Shown: piece after piece, positions 11,221 to 19,543 of the stretch
How the letters are laid out: every line of letters begins with the position of its first letter
Numbering within the stretch: the first letter of the stretch is position 1
Source: an uncultured Alphaproteobacteria bacterium
GTDB taxonomy: Bacteria > Pseudomonadota > Alphaproteobacteria > Caulobacterales > Caulobacteraceae
Direction: 5' to 3'
DNA: 64,000 nucleotides
NCBI GenBank assembly: GCA_937920085.1
Contig: CALETE010000012.1
Span: 62,001-126,000, forward strand
Notes under the pieces: generated by a model
What the model was told of the DNA's origin: nothing
The model's input: only the letters and a program-made list of their open reading frames with translations
Databases searched by the model: none
Translations under genes and position numbers: made by a program

Positions 11221-12756
11221 ATGATGGACAGAACTCCGGTCCTTATCGGTGCGGGCCAATTTACTTTTAGGGGCGAGGCGGGAAGATCGCCGTCGCCAAC
11301 GGAGCTGCTGAAGATTGCGGCGGATCGCGCCTGTCAGGATGCGGGGCTTCCGCTGGGCGTGCTCAGCGGTCTGGATGGCCTCGCAGTCATGGGTTTTGCG
11401 GTCGACGCAGAGGGGGACCCTCGGGTTATTCCCCATTCTTCGAACCCCCCTGCAACTTTGGCCAAGCGGTTAGGGGCGAAACCCCATTGGTCCGTCTATG
11501 CTGAAATGGGCGGCAACAGCCCCCAGCATGCGATCAATTTAGTTTGTGACCGAATTTCCAAAGGCGAGAACGACTTCGTTCTGGTGATTGGAGCAGAGTT
11601 CCTGGGATCTGGCGTCAAACGGCTGTCCCGAGGAATCGGCTTTGAAGACTGGGATGATGCAGATGACTTGCCGCCGCCCGATCGCATTGGCGATCGACGC
11701 CCAGGTGTCAGCGCCTATGAAGCGCGCCATGGCATGGGCCGTCCCATCAACACCTACCCGATGTTTGAAAATGCATTGAGGGCGCGGGCAGGGCGGTCGA
11801 TCCCGGACCACCAGGCGCACCTCGGCAGACTTTTTGCCCCCTTCACCGAAGTGGCTGCAGGTAATCCAGAAGCATGGTTCCCCATCAAACGGACCCCCGA
11901 AGACTTAGTCACCGTGACCGAGCGAAACCGCATGGTTGGGTTTCCATACCCGAAATACCTCAATGCAATCATGGAGGTGGATCAATCGGCTGGGGTAATC
12001 ATAACTAGTTTGGAGAGGGCACGTGCCCTCGGGGTGTCAGAGGACCGAATGGTCTACCTCCATGGGGCCTCAGATGCCCACGATCTGTGGTTTCCGCTGG
12101 ATCGGCAGAACTATTATTCAAGTCCGGCCATGCGGCTGACGGCTGCAGATGCCCTGCAGATGGCTGAAATTTCCCTCGATCAGATCGCGCACTTCGACCT
12201 CTATTCCTGCTTTCCCTCGGCCGTTCAGATCGGGGCTCAGGAGCTTGGTCTGGCCCTGGATGATCCACGCGGACTGACCGTGACGGGCGGACTGCCCTAT
12301 GCCGGAGGGCCAGGGAATAACTACGCCATGCATAGTGTGGTGGTGATGATGCAAAAGCTGCGCGCCTCGCCCGGCGCATTTGGCTTGGTAACAGCCAATG
12401 GCTGGTATCTCACCAAGCAATCCACGGGAATTTACAGCACAGCCAAGCCCAACAAGCCCTTCGAGCGTGACACCTCTGGACGCCTGCAGTCAGAGATCAA
12501 TGCGCTCGCTCATCCAACTGTCATCGAAAAGCCATCTGGGTCTGCCAAAATTGAGACGTATACGGTCGTCCATGGGCGCGAGGGTTATATGTTGGGCATT
12601 GTGATCGGCCGGGACTCGGAAAATCGACGTTTTGTGAGCCAGACACCAAAAGACCCGGCAATTTTAGCTGGTTTGGAGGCGTCGGAAGGCGTCGGCCGAC
12701 CAGGGCTTGTCACGTTTTCTGCGGAAACCGGCAAGAACACCTTCACTCCAGATTGA
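11221..12756 (+). CDS. Thiolase-fold protein (acetyl-CoA acetyltransferase-like), active-site residues altered
   Basis: A 511-residue protein of the SCP2/thiolase-like superfamily: an N-terminal thiolase fold beginning RTPVLIGAGQ, then a C-terminal domain of about 90 residues (YTVVHGREGYMLGIVIGRD) resembling the OB-like domain attached to some members. The nucleophilic cysteine normally found in a C-S/G-S-G motif is not visible; the equivalent region reads EMGGNSPQHAINL. The C-terminal GHP histidine motif is replaced by YAGGPGNNYAMHS. It may therefore not be a classical thiolase. The ATG at 11221 was chosen because AAGAGG lies 9 bases upstream; ATG 11212 and TTG 11140 are alternatives. Confidence 0.75.
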   Translation: MMDRTPVLIGAGQFTFRGEAGRSPSPTELLKIAADRACQDAGLPLGVLSGLDGLAVMGFAVDAEGDPRVIPHSSNPPATLAKRLGAKPHWSVYAEMGGNSPQHAINLVCDRISKGENDFVLVIGAEFLGSGVKRLSRGIGFEDWDDADDLPPPDRIGDRRPGVSAYEARHGMGRPINTYPMFENALRARAGRSIPDHQAHLGRLFAPFTEVAAGNPEAWFPIKRTPEDLVTVTERNRMVGFPYPKYLNAIMEVDQSAGVIITSLERARALGVSEDRMVYLHGASDAHDLWFPLDRQNYYSSPAMRLTAADALQMAEISLDQIAHFDLYSCFPSAVQIGAQELGLALDDPRGLTVTGGLPYAGGPGNNYAMHSVVVMMQKLRASPGAFGLVTANGWYLTKQSTGIYSTAKPNKPFERDTSGRLQSEINALAHPTVIEKPSGSAKIETYTVVHGREGYMLGIVIGRDSENRRFVSQTPKDPAILAGLEASEGVGRPGLVTFSAETGKNTFTPD

Positions 12757-12767
12757 GCCAGATCAGC

Positions 12768-13337
12768 ATGTCCCGACTTTATTTAATCCGCCACGGTAAG
12801 CCATCCGCAAGCTGGGGCGAGGTCGACGAAGATCCAGGTCTAGATGCTGCTGGAAAGGCCCAGGCAGAGGCGGCGAGGGACTATCTGTTGGGGTTGCCGA
12901 CGGATCAAAGGCCCACGCGGGTTGTAAGTTCGCCCCTTCGCCGCTGTCGGGAAACTGCCCAACCGACGGCCGATGCTCTCGGGATTGATGTGGAAATTGA
13001 TGTTTCGGTTGGTGAAATTCCAACCCCCAAAAATCTGACTGCAGAAGACCGCCCGGCTTGGCTACGTGAGGTGTTTCAGGGCCTTTGGAAGGATGCCAAG
13101 GGGGACCTAGACTATGAAGTCTGGCGGGAAGCGGTCGCGGGCTCCTTGGTGTCACGGGGCGGTACCGCAGTTTTTAGCCATTACGTTGCGATTAATGCGG
13201 TGATGTCGCACTTGGCGGAGGATCCAAGAGTTCTCGTCTTCCGTCCTGACCACGCTTCAATCTCGACCCTAGAGACAGATGGCGAAACCTTGACCCTAGT
13301 CGCCCGAGGTCCAGAAGCCTCGACGGGTGTGCTCTGA
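12768..13337 (+). CDS. Histidine phosphatase (phosphoglycerate mutase-like) family protein
   Basis: A 189-residue protein of the histidine phosphatase superfamily. The phospho-accepting histidine is in LYLIRHGKPS at the N-terminus, the conserved arginine in SPLRRCRETAQPTAD, and the second catalytic histidine in FSHYVAINAVM. The substrate is unknown; relatives act on phosphosugars, nucleotides or phosphoproteins. The gene starts 11 bases after the thiolase-like gene (a TTG overlapping its stop would also be in frame), so the two are probably co-transcribed. No strong ribosome-binding site decides between the two starts. Confidence 0.82.
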   Translation: MSRLYLIRHGKPSASWGEVDEDPGLDAAGKAQAEAARDYLLGLPTDQRPTRVVSSPLRRCRETAQPTADALGIDVEIDVSVGEIPTPKNLTAEDRPAWLREVFQGLWKDAKGDLDYEVWREAVAGSLVSRGGTAVFSHYVAINAVMSHLAEDPRVLVFRPDHASISTLETDGETLTLVARGPEASTGVL

Positions 13338-13345
13338 GCTCAAAA

Positions 13346-14797
13346 ATGGTCGGCACCCCTATCCTGACGGTTGGAGAAATGGCGCAGGCTGACGCCGAGG
13401 CGAGTGTTGCTGGGGTGTCGGTTGAAGACTTGATGGCCAAGGCGGGCCTTTCGGTGGCTGACGAAATTTGTGAGCGTTACAGCCTTCGACCCACAGCTGT
13501 TCTCTGTGGCCCAGGCAATAATGGCGGCGATGGTTATGTGGTGGCCCGCATACTTTTGCAGCGTGGCTGGCCAGTCTGGGTCGAAGCCCATAGCGAACCA
13601 TCCAGTCCTGCAGCCGTGCAGGCTGCGTCACTTTGGCTCGGCCCAACATACCCCTTGGGGCAAACCAAGGCTGTGGCAGAGCTGACGGTCGACGCGCTTT
13701 TCGGTGCGGGGTTGTCTCGCCCCCTCGACGGCATAGCCGCGCGCATGGCGCGGGGGTCAGAGCTGAGAAGCGGGCCCCTGGTAGCGATCGATGTTCCCAG
13801 TGGCCTGGCCGGCGATACGGGCAAACCACTTGGTGACATTGCCTTTTGGGCTGATCTAACCGTCACCTTCCATGCCAAGAAAATTGCCCATGTTCTGACC
13901 CCTGGCGTTTCACGGTGTGGCGAACTGGTCGTCGCCGACATTGGATTGCCTGCGAGCCCATCACGGCTAACCGAAAATGGCCCTGAACTTTGGCTTTCCC
14001 ATTTTCCGTGGCCAAGTGCGACGTCTCATAAGCATGAGCGTGGCCGCATGGTGGTGGTCAGCGGAGAGCCGTGGAACACGGGTGCGGCGCGTCTAGCCTC
14101 ACGGGCGGGCCTTCGTATTGGCGCCGGCGTTGTCACTCTGGCCTCACCCCCTGAGTCGCTCGCGATCAATGCAGGCCATTTAGAAGCGGTCATGCTGCGT
14201 CCGTTCGAGACTGAGCTCGACCTGGAGCAGATTTGTGCAAATGTTGACGCCGTGGTGATCGGACCAGCGGCGGGCGTATCAGAGTCTACCCTACTGAATA
14301 CCTTGGCCCTGGCGAGAACGGGCGCAGCCCTGGTGATCGACGCTGACGCCATTTCCGTCTTTCGGGACGACCCAGAAGAGCTATTTTCAGCCCTTGATGT
14401 GGACGATGTCTTGACGCCTCACCCCGGCGAGTTCGAACGAATATTTCCGGGTTTGCTTGCAGCGGGGCCTGAACGCATCACCGCAGCGCGTCGGGCCGCG
14501 GTCCAGGCCGACGCTGTGGTATTGCTTAAGGGCTTTGATACCGTGGTTGCCCATCCAGATGGGCGCGCGGCGGTCAGCACCAATGGCTCGCCCTGGCTCG
14601 CCACGGCGGGCTCAGGAGATGTTCTGGCAGGGTTTATCGCCGGTTTGATCGCCCAGGGTATGGAAAGTTTTGAAGCGGCCTGCGCGGCAGCCTGGATACA
14701 TGCAGAGGCCGGCGATAGCTTCGGACCCGGATTGACCGCCGAAGACCTTCCAGCATTGGCCCCTTCAATTCTTCGTAAGCTACACGCAGCGCACTAG
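13346..14797 (+). CDS. nnr: Bifunctional NAD(P)H-hydrate epimerase / ADP-dependent dehydratase
   Basis: A 483-residue two-domain repair enzyme that restores damaged NAD(P)H hydrates. Residues 1 to about 205 are the YjeF-type epimerase domain with LCGPGNNGGDGYVVAR and IDVPSGL. Residues about 220-483 are the ribokinase-like dehydratase domain with LTPHPGEFERIF, LLKGFDTVV and the catalytic NGSPWLATAGSGDVLAG. Both active sites look complete. It begins 8 bases after the histidine phosphatase gene. It is a housekeeping enzyme whose fused form is common in bacteria. Confidence 0.94.
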   Translation: MVGTPILTVGEMAQADAEASVAGVSVEDLMAKAGLSVADEICERYSLRPTAVLCGPGNNGGDGYVVARILLQRGWPVWVEAHSEPSSPAAVQAASLWLGPTYPLGQTKAVAELTVDALFGAGLSRPLDGIAARMARGSELRSGPLVAIDVPSGLAGDTGKPLGDIAFWADLTVTFHAKKIAHVLTPGVSRCGELVVADIGLPASPSRLTENGPELWLSHFPWPSATSHKHERGRMVVVSGEPWNTGAARLASRAGLRIGAGVVTLASPPESLAINAGHLEAVMLRPFETELDLEQICANVDAVVIGPAAGVSESTLLNTLALARTGAALVIDADAISVFRDDPEELFSALDVDDVLTPHPGEFERIFPGLLAAGPERITAARRAAVQADAVVLLKGFDTVVAHPDGRAAVSTNGSPWLATAGSGDVLAGFIAGLIAQGMESFEAACAAAWIHAEAGDSFGPGLTAEDLPALAPSILRKLHAAH

Positions 14798-14860
14798 AAG
14801 GGGCTTGGCCTTCCGAAAGATGTCATGTTAGCGTCTTGGTCTCGCTCGGAGTTCTCCCCA

Positions 14861-14962
14861 ATGACCCTGCTCGTCGGCGCTGTCTTGACCTTGATTGTGA
14901 CGGCTGTGGCTTCAGCGCGCGCAGCGGCGCAAGCCAAGGTGCGAGTGCGCTCCAAGCACTAG
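14861..14962 (+). CDS. Possible 33-residue membrane peptide
   Basis: A short frame that would encode a hydrophobic segment (LLVGAVLTLIVTAVASA) followed by a basic tail ending VRVRSKH. GGAG lies about 9 bases upstream of the ATG. It has the form of a single-pass small membrane protein with a positive cytoplasmic tail, but such a short frame can occur by chance. It lies alone in the gap after nnr. Confidence 0.35.
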   Translation: MTLLVGAVLTLIVTAVASARAAAQAKVRVRSKH

Positions 14963-15153
14963 CCTTCGGCGTCGGATCGCGCCCCGTTTTGCAAGACGAT
15001 TAGGCAGCCCCGATTAAATGAGGGGCGCAAGATGCATTTGAGACCTGACCGAACGGGTCACATGAGCCCATATCCATAAGGTTGGACCATAGCTCGAACC
15101 TAAGACGGGTCACCACCCATCGGAATGTGCTCTAGGTCCTCGAAGGTTTCGCC
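14963..15153. other. Intergenic stretch upstream of the LysE-type gene
   Basis: Together with the small frame before it, this makes a 356-base gap without a recognised gene. It holds a 7-bp inverted repeat (gcgcccc at 14979-14985 and ggggcgc at 15022-15028, 36 bases apart), with an alternative shorter pairing starting at 15007. No tRNA or known RNA was recognised. It presumably holds the promoter of the exporter gene. Confidence 0.4.
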
Positions 15154-15774
15154 ATGTCAACGCAATTGCTGAGCGCCCTGGCAGCATTCTGTCTGGTTTC
15201 CTCAATCACCCCCGGCCCCAACAACACCATGCTCATGGCTTCCGGGGCCAATTTCGGTTTCCGGCCGACGATTCCCCACATGCTGGGCGTCTCCCTCGGG
15301 TTTGGCTTCATGGTCTTGGCGGTGGGTCTGGGGCTTGGCCAAGTTTTCAGCCGCTTTCCTGTTCTGCATCCGATCTTAGCCATTGGCGGGGCGATCTATA
15401 TGGTCTGGTTGGCCTGGAAGATCGCTTGGTCCAATGGTCTGGGAGAGATGGGATCGTCAGGGGCACCTATGACCTTTCTGCAAGCCGCAGGCTTCCAGTG
15501 GATCAATCCCAAGGCCTGGATCATGGGGGTTACGGCCGTGACCACCTATGCGCCCCAGGAGAATTATGGTGCCAATGTCCTGGTCGTTAGTCTGATCTTC
15601 GTGGCGCTGAACGCACCGTGTATCGCCGCTTGGGCTGGATTTGGCGTTGGACTGCGACGTTTTCTAGATCGCCCAGAGCGCCTTCGCATTTTCAATATCT
15701 GCATGGCACTGCTGCTGGTGCTGTCGCTGATACCCTTGATCTTCGAATACGCCCCGAGCCTGGGGCGACCTTGA
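15154..15774 (+). CDS. LysE/RhtB-family amino-acid exporter
   Basis: A 206-residue inner-membrane protein with about six hydrophobic segments. The family signature SSITPGPNNTMLMASG is at residues 15-30, and the second half contains AAGFQWINPKAWIMG, both typical of LysE/RhtB translocators that export amino acids or similar small molecules. The substrate cannot be told from sequence. The start ATG follows a weak ribosome-binding site. The gene is monocistronic and runs toward a convergent tRNA-Leu. Confidence 0.88.
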   Translation: MSTQLLSALAAFCLVSSITPGPNNTMLMASGANFGFRPTIPHMLGVSLGFGFMVLAVGLGLGQVFSRFPVLHPILAIGGAIYMVWLAWKIAWSNGLGEMGSSGAPMTFLQAAGFQWINPKAWIMGVTAVTTYAPQENYGANVLVVSLIFVALNAPCIAAWAGFGVGLRRFLDRPERLRIFNICMALLLVLSLIPLIFEYAPSLGRP

Positions 15775-15787
15775 CCCTCGGAAGGGT

Positions 15788-15872
15788 TGGTGCGGGCGAG
15801 AGGACTCGAACCTCCACGCCTTGCGGCGCTGGAACCTAAATCCAGTGCGTCTACCAGTTCCGCCACGCCCGC
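15788..15872 (-). tRNA. tRNA-Leu (anticodon UAG)
   Basis: On the minus strand the acceptor stem is GCGGGCG pairing with CGCCCGC, and CCA is encoded at 15788-15790. The anticodon stem CTGGA/TCCAG encloses the loop TTTAGGT, giving anticodon TAG. A long variable arm (CGCCGCAAGGCG) marks a class II tRNA, as expected for leucine. The T-arm reads GGTTCGAGTCC. Confidence 0.97.
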
Positions 15873-16001
15873 ACTTAGGCTGGTCCTTACGTGGAAAGCC
15901 TCAATGCGCCAACAGTGATTTGAGAGAATTCGACGGGTTAAGCCTATCTTGTCGCTTTGGACTTGGCCCAATGCGGGTCGCATGACATAAGGTCGCCCGC
16001 T

Positions 16002-16067
16002 CGCCGCCAGCCTTGGCGGCGCTTACATTTTCACGCCCAAGGCGGGCTTGGCGGCGCGACGTCGCGC
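16002..16067. other. Cluster of inverted repeats in the tig leader
   Basis: Two palindromic elements lie close together before tig: cgccgcca/tggcggcg (16002-16009 and 16014-16021) and a perfect 14-base palindrome gcgcgacgtcgcgc (16054-16067), with a smaller gccc/gggc repeat between them. The last ends 19 bases before the tig start. They may be an operator, a leader structure, or a terminator remnant; no T-run follows the strong stems. Confidence 0.4.
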
Positions 16068-16086
16068 TGGGTCCGAGGAAATAAGA

Positions 16087-17451
16087 ATGTCGATGCAGAT
16101 TGTTGAGAAGTCTGGCGAAGGCCTGAGCCGCGTTTATGGAGTGACCGTTCCGGCGGCCGACCTGAACGTTCTGTATGAAGCACGGGTCGCAGAAATTGCC
16201 CCGACCTTGAACATCAAGGGGTTCCGTCCAGGTAAGGTTCCGCCTGCGCATGTCCGCAAAATGTTCGGCAAATCCCTGATGTCCGAACTGGTGGAAAAGA
16301 CCATCAACGAGACGACGCAAAAGGTCATCGAGGATAACAACCTCCGCCCCGCCAGTGAGCCCGAACTGAAGCCTGAGGGTGACATTCAGGCGGTTGTCGA
16401 CGGTAAGGCAGATCTTTCCTACGAGATTTCCTTGGAAATCATGCCGGAATTTGCCCTGACAGATTTGTCGAAACTGGCGCTGAAGAAGCCGGTTTATGAG
16501 CCTACAGCCGCTGAGGTGAAGGAAGCTCTCGACGACCTGGCCAAGTCGAATCGGACCTATGAGCCCCGGACCGGCAAGTCGCTCAAGGCCAAGGACGGCG
16601 ATCAGCTGGTCATTGACTTCCTGGGCAAGGTCGACGGCGTCGCCTTTGATGGCGGGGCCGCAGAAGATGCGAATCTGACCCTGGGGTCGGGGCAATTCAT
16701 CCCAGGCTTTGAAGAACAGTTGGTTGGTGCCAAGCCGGGCGATAGCGTTTTGGTCAAGGTGACCTTCCCGACAGAATATCAGGCCGCCAATCTAGCCGGT
16801 AAGGATGCGGAATTCGACGTCACGGTGAAAGAGGTCAAGGCCCCGGTAGCTGCCAAGGCCGATGATGCTCTGGCGGAGCGTCTGGGCATTGAAAACCTGG
16901 AAAAGCTCACGGAGCTGTTGAAGACCAATCTCGAGAACCAGTATGCTGGGGCTTCGCGCTTTAAGCTGAAGCGGGCCTTGCTGGACGCTCTGGACGAAAA
17001 GCATGCTTTCGATCTGCCACCCAAGATGGTGGAGGCCGAGTTCAGTCAGATTTGGGCCCAGGTTCAACAAGACAAAGAACAGGGCGGATTGCCGCCGGAA
17101 GACGCCGACAAGACCGAAGACCAATTGCAGACCGAGTATCGCAAGATTGCAGAACGCCGGGTGCGCCTTGGTCTTGTGCTGGCTGAAATCGGACGCACCA
17201 ATAATGTCCAGGTCACAGACCAGGAACTGGGCGAAGCCATGCGTCAGGAAGCCATGAAATATGGCCAACAGGCTCAGCAAATCTTTGACTTCCTGCGCCA
17301 GAACCCCAATGCGCAGGCCCAATTGCGGGCACCCATCTTTGAAGACAAGGTTGTGGATCTGATCCTGGCGCAAGCCGAAGTGACAGATGAAAAAGTCACC
17401 AAGGATGAGCTCCTGAAGGAAGACGAAATGCCAGCGGGTTACGATCTCTGA
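16087..17451 (+). CDS. tig: Trigger factor, ribosome-associated chaperone
   Basis: A 454-residue trigger factor, which binds near the ribosome exit tunnel and folds nascent chains. The N-terminal ribosome-binding domain contains the signature [21 protein letters not shown] region near residues 38-60. An FKBP-type prolyl isomerase domain follows around residues 160-245 ([30 protein letters not shown]), then the helical arm/substrate domain. The MSMQIVEKS start has an AGGAA box upstream; a longer frame from 16048 lacks support. It opens the tig-clpP-clpX-lon protein-quality cluster and ends at a hairpin terminator. Confidence 0.97.
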   Translation: MSMQIVEKSGEGLSRVYGVTVPAADLNVLYEARVAEIAPTLNIKGFRPGKVPPAHVRKMFGKSLMSELVEKTINETTQKVIEDNNLRPASEPELKPEGDIQAVVDGKADLSYEISLEIMPEFALTDLSKLALKKPVYEPTAAEVKEALDDLAKSNRTYEPRTGKSLKAKDGDQLVIDFLGKVDGVAFDGGAAEDANLTLGSGQFIPGFEEQLVGAKPGDSVLVKVTFPTEYQAANLAGKDAEFDVTVKEVKAPVAAKADDALAERLGIENLEKLTELLKTNLENQYAGASRFKLKRALLDALDEKHAFDLPPKMVEAEFSQIWAQVQQDKEQGGLPPEDADKTEDQLQTEYRKIAERRVRLGLVLAEIGRTNNVQVTDQELGEAMRQEAMKYGQQAQQIFDFLRQNPNAQAQLRAPIFEDKVVDLILAQAEVTDEKVTKDELLKEDEMPAGYDL

Positions 17452-17477
17452 TCGCCTTTAGGCAGACGAACTTTTGC

Positions 17478-17513
17478 AAAATCCCTCATCAGAAATGGTG
17501 AGGGATTTTCTTT
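17478..17513 (+). terminator. Rho-independent terminator of tig
   Basis: Arms aaaatccctca (17478-17488) and tgagggatttt (17499-17509) form an 11-bp stem 26 bases after the tig stop, ending in a T-rich stretch. The A-run on the left arm makes it potentially bidirectional. Confidence 0.85.
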
Positions 17514-17617
17514 AGATCTTTCCATCATCTTGCAACCGTCCTGCTGACACGCGATATCGGCAGATAACGCGGCTCTAAGACCAGAGTCGCACCCACTTGA
17601 TGAAGGGCCATCCTCCC

Positions 17618-18232
17618 ATGCATGATCCGGCGACGACCGCCCTTAACCTCGTGCCCATGGTGGTCGAGCAAACGAGCCGCGGCGAGCGGGCGTTTGATAT
17701 CTTTTCCCGCCTGCTGAAGGAGCGCGTGATCTTTGTCAGCGGTCCGGTCGAGGACGGCATGGCCGCCTTGGTCTGTGCCCAGCTGCTCTATCTTGAGGCC
17801 GAGAACCCCAAGAAGGAAATTCAGATGTACATCAACTCGCCGGGTGGCGTGGTGACATCTGGCTTGGCGATCTATGACACCATGCAATACGTGAAGTGCC
17901 CGATCGTCACCCTGTGCATGGGCATGGCGGCGTCGATGGGATCATTCCTATTGATGGCTGGGGCGCCAGGGCAAAGGATCAGCCTGCCAAACGCAAGGAT
18001 CATGGTTCATCAGCCGTCAGGCGGATATTCCGGCAAGGCTTCGGACATTGAGCGCCATGCTGAGGACATCATCAAGACCAAGCGTCGCCTCAACGAAATC
18101 TATGCCAAGCATACCGGCCGGACCTATGAAGAGGTCGAGGACAAGCTTGATCGCGATACCTTCATGACGCCGGAAGAAGCCAAGGCCTGGGGTTTGATCG
18201 ATCAAGTCCAGGAAAATCGTGGGGACGACTAG
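17618..18232 (+). CDS. clpP: ClpP protease proteolytic subunit
   Basis: A 204-residue ClpP, the serine protease barrel that partners with ClpX and ClpA. The catalytic triad is Ser106 (GMAASMGS), His131 (MVHQPSGG) and Asp180 (LDRDTF); the spacings of 25 and 49 residues equal those of E. coli ClpP. The start MHDP resembles the Caulobacter N-terminus; ATG 17600 is in frame but lacks a ribosome-binding site. In Caulobacter ClpXP degrades CtrA and other cell-cycle regulators. The stop TAG overlaps the stop of the convergent 84-codon gene (shared CTAG). Confidence 0.97.
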   Translation: MHDPATTALNLVPMVVEQTSRGERAFDIFSRLLKERVIFVSGPVEDGMAALVCAQLLYLEAENPKKEIQMYINSPGGVVTSGLAIYDTMQYVKCPIVTLCMGMAASMGSFLLMAGAPGQRISLPNARIMVHQPSGGYSGKASDIERHAEDIIKTKRRLNEIYAKHTGRTYEEVEDKLDRDTFMTPEEAKAWGLIDQVQENRGDD

Positions 18233-18483
18233 AGTCGTTTCCGGACGGTTTCGACCAGAACCGGCCAGTTGGCCTGATCGGTGACATCGAACCTATCAAA
18301 GTCGATCCCGGCCTGATCTCGCACATCTGCGAATAGGCCAGCTGGGTCTTCGTGAAAATGCAGGAAGGCCCGAGATTTTCGATAGAAAATCCCGGGCCTT
18401 TTCTCGTTCAGGTCCCCAATGTCCCGTAGGACGGCCAGAAGCCCTGAGAGGCGGGCAAGGGCTGCAGGGCCAGCGTGTTTCAC
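18229..18483 (-). CDS. Small conserved-looking protein of unknown function
   Basis: An 84-residue soluble protein. I recognise the pattern [20 protein letters not shown] in its middle from short uncharacterised alphaproteobacterial proteins but know no function. The start overlaps the stop of the upstream MazG-like gene by four bases, so it is the last gene of the cicA operon and probably translationally coupled. Its stop overlaps the clpP stop on the other strand. The central FYRKSRAF codons coincide with a 16-bp inverted repeat that looks like the clpP terminator. Confidence 0.75.
   Translation of the reverse strand: MKHAGPAALARLSGLLAVLRDIGDLNEKRPGIFYRKSRAFLHFHEDPAGLFADVRDQAGIDFDRFDVTDQANWPVLVETVRKRL
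18365..18402 (+). terminator. Terminator-like hairpin for clpP inside the convergent gene
   Basis: Arms 18365-18380 and 18385-18400 pair over 16 bp with a single mismatch and a four-base GATA loop; on the plus strand the right arm runs into TTTTC. It lies 132 bases after the clpP stop, within the coding region of the 84-codon minus-strand gene. The stem is also flanked by A residues on its left, so it could act on both strands. Confidence 0.65.
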
Positions 18484-18878
18484 GTGTCTTGGGGGTATTG
18501 GTCAGGGCGGTCCAGATAGTAGTCTGCGGCCGGTAGACCATGATCAGCTTCCACAGCTGCATTGAAAATCCGTCCGTCAAACCCACCCCGCGCTCGACGC
18601 TTTTCAAGTCTAACGGTCTCAACGTCTTGGGCAGTCAGGCCATGAAAGTCGGCCAGGGCCAAGATGACCTCTTGCAGATCCGCCAGTTCGTTGGCGAGGT
18701 CAGATTTAGTCTCGGCCGATTGTGCCTCAGTGGCTTCTTCGATCAGCTTGGCGCGGAGTGCGGCTTCAAAGGCTGTATCGCCCATGGTGTGTTCGAAGAC
18801 CCGCAAACCTTGGTCACGCATGATCGTCGGCAGTTTGTCCCGGATGAGTTTGCCCACCTTGAACCTATAGCCCGGCAT
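18480..18878 (-). CDS. MazG-like / phosphoribosyl-ATP pyrophosphohydrolase-like protein
   Basis: A 132-residue all-alpha NTP pyrophosphatase-type protein. It begins YRFKVGKLIRDKLPTIM, the start typical of the phosphoribosyl-ATP pyrophosphohydrolase-like/MazG group. The metal-binding EExxE...ExxD pattern is visible as KLIEEATEAQSA and ELADLQEVILAL. The likely role is hydrolysis of a nucleoside triphosphate or related house-cleaning reaction; it is not HisE, which is smaller and found with his genes. It sits between cicA (2-base gap upstream) and the 84-codon gene (4-base overlap downstream). Confidence 0.75.
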   Translation of the reverse strand: MPGYRFKVGKLIRDKLPTIMRDQGLRVFEHTMGDTAFEAALRAKLIEEATEAQSAETKSDLANELADLQEVILALADFHGLTAQDVETVRLEKRRARGGFDGRIFNAAVEADHGLPAADYYLDRPDQYPQDT

Positions 18879-18880
18879 GT

Positions 18881-19543
18881 TCAGGGTTTTTCCCGAAATT
18901 CGCGATAACCGGCATGTACAGCCAGTTTCAGCATCTCCCGATCGCCGCCAGTGTCCCCGTAGGCTGCGGCCAATCTGATATCATCGCCGAAGATGGCGCG
19001 CAGGCGCTTCACTTTTTCCGGACCTCGGCAATTTGGCGTGGCGAAGCCCCCTGTCAGGCGACCGGAGCTATCCACCGCAAGTTCGGTCGCGACGAGGGTG
19101 TCAGCAGCAAGGCCCCTCGCAAAGGGTGCGATAATGAGGTCGGGAGAAGCCGTGACAATGACCAGTCTGGCCTGCCTTTGTTGCCAATAGCGCCAACTCC
19201 GAAGCGCATCTGGGCGCAAGAGTCCCGTGGCTTGGCTCTCTACAAAGGCCAGGGCATCGGCTTCGACAGTTTCCTTTTTCAGCCCGGCCAGGAATTCTTT
19301 GGTGGTCGCTGCCTTCAGGCGGCCCCTGTCCTGGTGCATCAAATAAAACAAGGCCGAAGGTATCAGGCGCACCATTCCAACCGCAAACCGCAGAAAGGTC
19401 ACGCGCCACCTCAGGAAGGCCATGAAACTGTCCCGGGCAGTGATCGTTCCATCGAAGTCGTAGGCGACAAGTCCAATCTCTTCGAGTTGGGCATCCACTG
19501 ACAGCCGCAGGGGCGCGCCGCCGCCCAAAAGTTTCTTGGCCAT
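18881..19543 (-). CDS. cicA: HAD-family phosphatase, CicA-like
   Basis: A 220-residue HAD-IB family protein. Motif I is VAYDFDGTITARDS (nucleophile Asp29, Asp31), motif II is IVTASPD, and motif IV is AAYGDTGGDREML. This is the phosphoserine phosphatase-like arrangement with a helical cap after motif I. Its place between clpP and clpX on the opposite strand is that of Caulobacter cicA, a phosphotransferase-superfamily protein whose dosage was reported to matter for growth and cell shape; the symbol rests on that position and family. It is the first gene of a three-gene minus-strand operon. The physiological substrate is unknown. Confidence 0.78.
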   Translation of the reverse strand: MAKKLLGGGAPLRLSVDAQLEEIGLVAYDFDGTITARDSFMAFLRWRVTFLRFAVGMVRLIPSALFYLMHQDRGRLKAATTKEFLAGLKKETVEADALAFVESQATGLLRPDALRSWRYWQQRQARLVIVTASPDLIIAPFARGLAADTLVATELAVDSSGRLTGGFATPNCRGPEKVKRLRAIFGDDIRLAAAYGDTGGDREMLKLAVHAGYREFREKP

